Shown piece after piece: positions 6,938-8,941 of a stretch of 8,941 nt of DNA. The DNA comes from an uncultured Alphaproteobacteria bacterium. GTDB taxonomy: Bacteria > Pseudomonadota > Alphaproteobacteria > RF32 > CAG-239. The stretch covers positions 1 through 8,941 of the forward strand of contig URWU01000049.1 in the NCBI GenBank assembly GCA_900551585.1, read 5' to 3'. The position numbers and the translations under genes were made by a program. The number at the start of each line of letters is the position of its first letter. The first letter of the stretch is position 1. Under the pieces are notes generated by a model. That model was not told the origin of the DNA, ran no database searches, and saw only the letters and a program-made list of their open reading frames with translations.

Positions 6938-7525
6938 TTACGGCAGCCATTCAATAATCGGCGGCAGAGGATTATTCCGGCGCCAGAGCATAAATTCATC
7001 AAAAGTCAGAACGCCGTCGCGGATAACGGCCAGATAATATTCAATTCCCATAATTTTAACATCTTCCGGGGTTTGATATTTCAAAGTTAAAACCGTCAGG
7101 CGCTGTTCCGGCGTGATTATACTGCGAATCCGTTCCGCCACTTTTTCAAAATAACCGTCATAAGCCGACCCTTTGAGAATATGCATCATATCAATCTGCC
7201 ACTCGTCGCCGTTTTCTTCCCGATACCAGGCGTGCCATTCCAAACAACTGTCCGGTTCAGTTAACAGATTGGCATAAGTCACGCGGCAGATATGCGGGTT
7301 TTGTGCCAATTGGGCAATTGCGGCATAACTTTCGGCAACAGAAAGTTTATCCGTATAAATATGAAAATCTATGTCCCGATGTTTCATCAGCAGGCCCATG
7401 TTGAGCGAACCGACCAGATTTATCGTTGCGCCGATTGACTGCCAGGCCTCAATAACGCCGGACTCTTTGATGACCTGACGGGCTCGCTGCTGATTATCCT
7501 CTGCCAGCTGTAAAATTTTATGCAT
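6938..7525 (-). CDS. Nucleotidyltransferase-fold protein of unknown substrate
   Basis: This 195-residue soluble protein has the minimal nucleotidyltransferase signature: GS at 39-40 within NLVGSLNMGLL, then RDIDFHIYTD at 50-59 giving the DxD carboxylates D51 and D53. A likely third carboxylate is D112 in EWQIDMMHILKG. A conserved-looking central block (LEWHAWYREENGDEWQIDMMH, starting at residue 95) and LKYQTPEDVKIMGIEYYLAVI (148-168) resemble, from memory, a bacterial family of about 195 residues often labelled 'phosphoglycerate mutase family protein'. No phosphoglycerate mutase RHG motif is present, so that label would be wrong here. The active-site layout suggests transfer of a nucleotide to a small molecule or protein, as in aminoglycoside or lincosamide nucleotidyltransferases; the target is unknown. 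The start at 7525 has AAGGA 8 bases upstream, and only 4 bases separate it from the lysR stop, so the two are likely co-transcribed. Confidence 0.82.
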   Translation of the reverse strand: MHKILQLAEDNQQRARQVIKESGVIEAWQSIGATINLVGSLNMGLLMKHRDIDFHIYTDKLSVAESYAAIAQLAQNPHICRVTYANLLTEPDSCLEWHAWYREENGDEWQIDMMHILKGSAYDGYFEKVAERIRSIITPEQRLTVLTLKYQTPEDVKIMGIEYYLAVIRDGVLTFDEFMLWRRNNPLPPIIEWLP

Positions 7526-7529
7526 TTTA

Positions 7530-8408
7530 TCAATCCTTATGATTATTGATGACAGCGATTAAGCGCTGCATCGGCCAGCTCAAGTGCTTTCCGTAATGAT
7601 AGAGGATATAATTATGGTTTATCATCGGTTTTACGTCAACATCCAATTTGACCAGACGGCCTTCCGCCAGTTCACGGCGGACAATGATTTCCGGCAGAAC
7701 GCTGATACCGATATTCTGCAAAGCCCCCTGAATCAAAGGCTGCGAATTAACACTTGTCCACACCGGCTCTGCTTTGAGATTATGAAGCAGCATGACGCTG
7801 TCAAAAGTTTCGCGGATTGCACTGCCTTTTTCGCGGAGCAGCAGGCGCTGCGAAATGATTTCCGATAAAGGTATTTTCTTTTTATGAGCCAACTCATGCT
7901 CCGCTGAAGCGATAAAACTGATTTCATAGGAAGCAAAATCAGTTTGATAATAGTTCTTATTGGGAACCACACCTTCATAAAGGGCAATGTCAATTTCATT
8001 ATCATCAAGCAGCTTTTCTATGTGAATCGCGCTGTCGATGGTTACCGTCAAAGGCGTTTCCGGACAAACGGTATTAAACTCTTTGACAAACTGCGGCAGC
8101 CAGAAATTGGCAATTGTCAGGCAAGAGCCTATCCGCAGCGGCTGATGCGAATTTTTGTCATACCAGCCATAGCGCAATTCATCATAAAGTTCTAACAAAC
8201 GGCTGCTTTTTTCCAACAACAATTTTCCGGCGGCGCTCAGATAAATCCGGTTGTTTATCCGGTCAAACAGCCGCACCCCCAAAAAGCTTTCCAAGCCTTT
8301 TATCACATGGGAAACTGCCGGCTGGGTCATATTGAGCCTTTCTGCCGTTTTGGTAAAATTAAGTTCCTCGCTGAGAACCTTAAAAATTTTCAACTCGCGG
8401 ATATTCAT
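7530..8408 (-). CDS. LysR-family transcriptional regulator
   Basis: This 292-residue protein has the standard LysR length. An N-terminal winged helix-turn-helix spans about 1-60, with NFTKTAERLNMTQPAVSHVI (17-36) and GLESFLGVRLFDR (38-50) as clear family motifs. A linker helix follows, then an effector-binding domain from about 91 (LRIGSCLTIANFWLPQFVKEF) to the end, where a small co-inducer would bind. The effector is unknown. The gene is divergent from the chromate-transporter gene and shares its 95-base control region, the classical arrangement for a LysR regulator of its neighbour. The nucleotidyltransferase gene follows 4 bases after the TGA stop. The start at 8408 has only a poor Shine-Dalgarno (GAAGAG close to the ATG). 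An ATG 8 bases upstream (8416-8414) runs into a stop after three codons. The gene probably also controls its own expression. Confidence 0.94.
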   Translation of the reverse strand: MNIRELKIFKVLSEELNFTKTAERLNMTQPAVSHVIKGLESFLGVRLFDRINNRIYLSAAGKLLLEKSSRLLELYDELRYGWYDKNSHQPLRIGSCLTIANFWLPQFVKEFNTVCPETPLTVTIDSAIHIEKLLDDNEIDIALYEGVVPNKNYYQTDFASYEISFIASAEHELAHKKKIPLSEIISQRLLLREKGSAIRETFDSVMLLHNLKAEPVWTSVNSQPLIQGALQNIGISVLPEIIVRRELAEGRLVKLDVDVKPMINHNYILYHYGKHLSWPMQRLIAVINNHKD

Positions 8409-8503
8409 CTCTTCATCATTACTTATTAGTTATAACATTTATAAAATAATATAATTTTATTTATAACAAAGCAACAGTTATAATGAAAATTAAGGAGATA
8501 AAA
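8409..8503. promoter_or_regulatory. lysR/chromate-transporter divergent control region with repeated GTTATAAC boxes
   Basis: This strongly AT-rich 95-base spacer holds a perfect 8-base palindrome GTTATAAC at 8429-8436. One-mismatch copies are TTTATAAC at 8460-8467 and GTTATAAT at 8477-8484. Start-to-start spacings are 31 and 17 bases. A separate inverted repeat, ATAAAAT (8441-8447) and ATTTTAT (8454-8460), lies between the first two. The layout, with one distal perfect site and further sites reaching into the -10 box, fits LysR-type recognition and activation sites. No clear sigma-70 boxes for lysR itself were found on the minus strand. Confidence 0.5.
8479..8497 (+). promoter_or_regulatory. 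-10 box and ribosome-binding site of the chromate-transporter gene
   Basis: TATAAT at 8479-8484 is a perfect -10 element. The positions 16-18 bases upstream hold only T/A-rich sequence (8455-8462) and no TTGACA-like box, as expected for an activator-dependent promoter. TAAGGAG at 8491-8497 is a strong Shine-Dalgarno, 6 bases before the ATG at 8504. If this -10 is used, the untranslated leader is only about 13 bases. Confidence 0.5.
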
Positions 8504-8910
8504 ATGACTTTGGAAAAACTCAAACTTTTAGGCTGGCTGTTTAAGACCGATATGTTTATCAGCAGTTTTACTTTTGGCGGCGGCTATGTTGTTCTGCCGA
8601 TGATACGCAAATATTTTGTTGATCAAAAGCATCTGTTCAGCGAAGACGAGCTGATGGATATGGCGGCCGTGGCGCAGTCTTCACCGGGGGCAATTGCCAT
8701 TAATCTGGCGGTTTTATGCGGAAAACGCGTTGCCGGCTGGCCGGGGATTCTTGTTGCCGGTATCGGTGCCGTTCTGCCGCCGCTGATTATCCTGTCCATT
8801 GTCTCAGCCTATTATAAAGCCATGATTGCCAACGAGACAATCGCGGCGCTGCTCAAAGGCATGGAAGCCGGCGTCGCGGCTCTGATTGCCGATGTTGTCT
8901 GGTATATGAG
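8504..8910 (+). CDS. Chromate transporter (CHR/ChrA) family protein, N-terminal fragment
   Basis: These 135 codons plus 2 bases run into the right adapter with no stop, so the C-terminus is missing. CHR-family proteins are inner-membrane transporters, the best known of which export chromate; many close relatives have unknown substrates. Family motifs are FTFGGGYVVLPMI (22-34), then VAQSSPGAIAINLA (56-69), GKRVAGWPG (73-81), and GAVLPPLIIL (88-97). If this is a short-chain member (about 180-200 residues), roughly 50 residues are lost, and a second half-size gene would be expected just downstream. Start: TAAGGAG stands 6 bases upstream of 8504; an in-frame ATG at 8483 lies inside the -10 box and is unlikely. 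The divergent LysR gene is its probable regulator. Chromate specificity is not shown by this sequence. Confidence 0.92.
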
Positions 8911-8941
8911 CTGTCTCTTATACACATCTGACGCTGCTGAC
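8911..8941 (+). other. Nextera/Tn5 library adapter (mosaic end plus Read 1 stem, reverse complement); not genomic
   Basis: Bases 8911-8929 (CTGTCTCTTATACACATCT) are the reverse complement of the Tn5 mosaic end. Bases 8930-8941 match the start of the Nextera Read 1 stem complement, except for a T in place of C at 8938. The genomic sequence ends at 8910. The inward orientation relative to the left adapter is that of a single tagmented library molecule. Confidence 0.98.

Noticed and set aside
8441..8460. ATAAAAT/ATTTTAT inverted repeat as a bidirectional terminator
   Set aside because: It lies between divergent promoters, has no G/C in the stem and is more likely part of the AT-rich control region.
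30..8929. Perfect 19-base terminal inverted repeats suggesting an 8.9 kb Tn5-like transposon
   Set aside because: They are the engineered Tn5 mosaic ends used in Nextera libraries and are flanked by sequencing-primer and index sequence. No transposase lies between them.

Overview
This window is one genomic insert (49-8910) capped at both ends by Illumina Nextera (Tn5) adapter sequence, which is not biological. The insert is moderately AT-rich and gene-dense. It most likely comes from an alphaproteobacterium. The main evidence is the minus-strand order nuoL-nuoM-nuoN-birA-rnj (5571 down to 49), a conserved tail of the complex I operon in that class. The divergence of the complex I subunits suggests an unusual lineage, possibly host-associated or anaerobic; that is inference only.

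Region 1 (49-5571, minus strand) holds the three antiporter-like membrane subunits of NADH:quinone oxidoreductase, then a biotin-protein ligase without a DNA-binding domain, then the first 77 codons of ribonuclease J, cut by the insert edge. The genes are separated by 4-27 bases. In two cases the upstream stop codon is fused to the next Shine-Dalgarno (TAAGGAG, TGAGGAG), which suggests translational coupling. nuoK is not upstream of nuoL; an amino-acid permease is, so this block is separated from the rest of any complex I operon.

Region 2 (5572-7525, minus strand) holds an APC-family amino-acid permease whose Shine-Dalgarno lies in one arm of an 11-of-12 bp inverted repeat, and a nucleotidyltransferase-fold protein of unknown substrate.

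Region 3 (7530-8910) is a divergent pair: a minus-strand lysR regulator, co-directional with and 4 bases from the nucleotidyltransferase gene, and a plus-strand short-chain chromate-transporter (CHR) gene cut by the right edge. Their 95-base intergenic region holds three copies of a GTTATAAC-like palindrome, the last lying on a perfect TATAAT -10 box, a good candidate LysR control region.

The most interesting signal is that NuoL, NuoM and NuoN are intact full-length frames with family topology but have lost most of the charged residues that carry protons in canonical complex I. NuoL is the most altered. Either these subunits pump poorly or not at all, or they form a rewired machine. No CRISPR array, RNA gene, insertion sequence or natural mobile element was seen, and no stretch over 300 bases lacks a gene.
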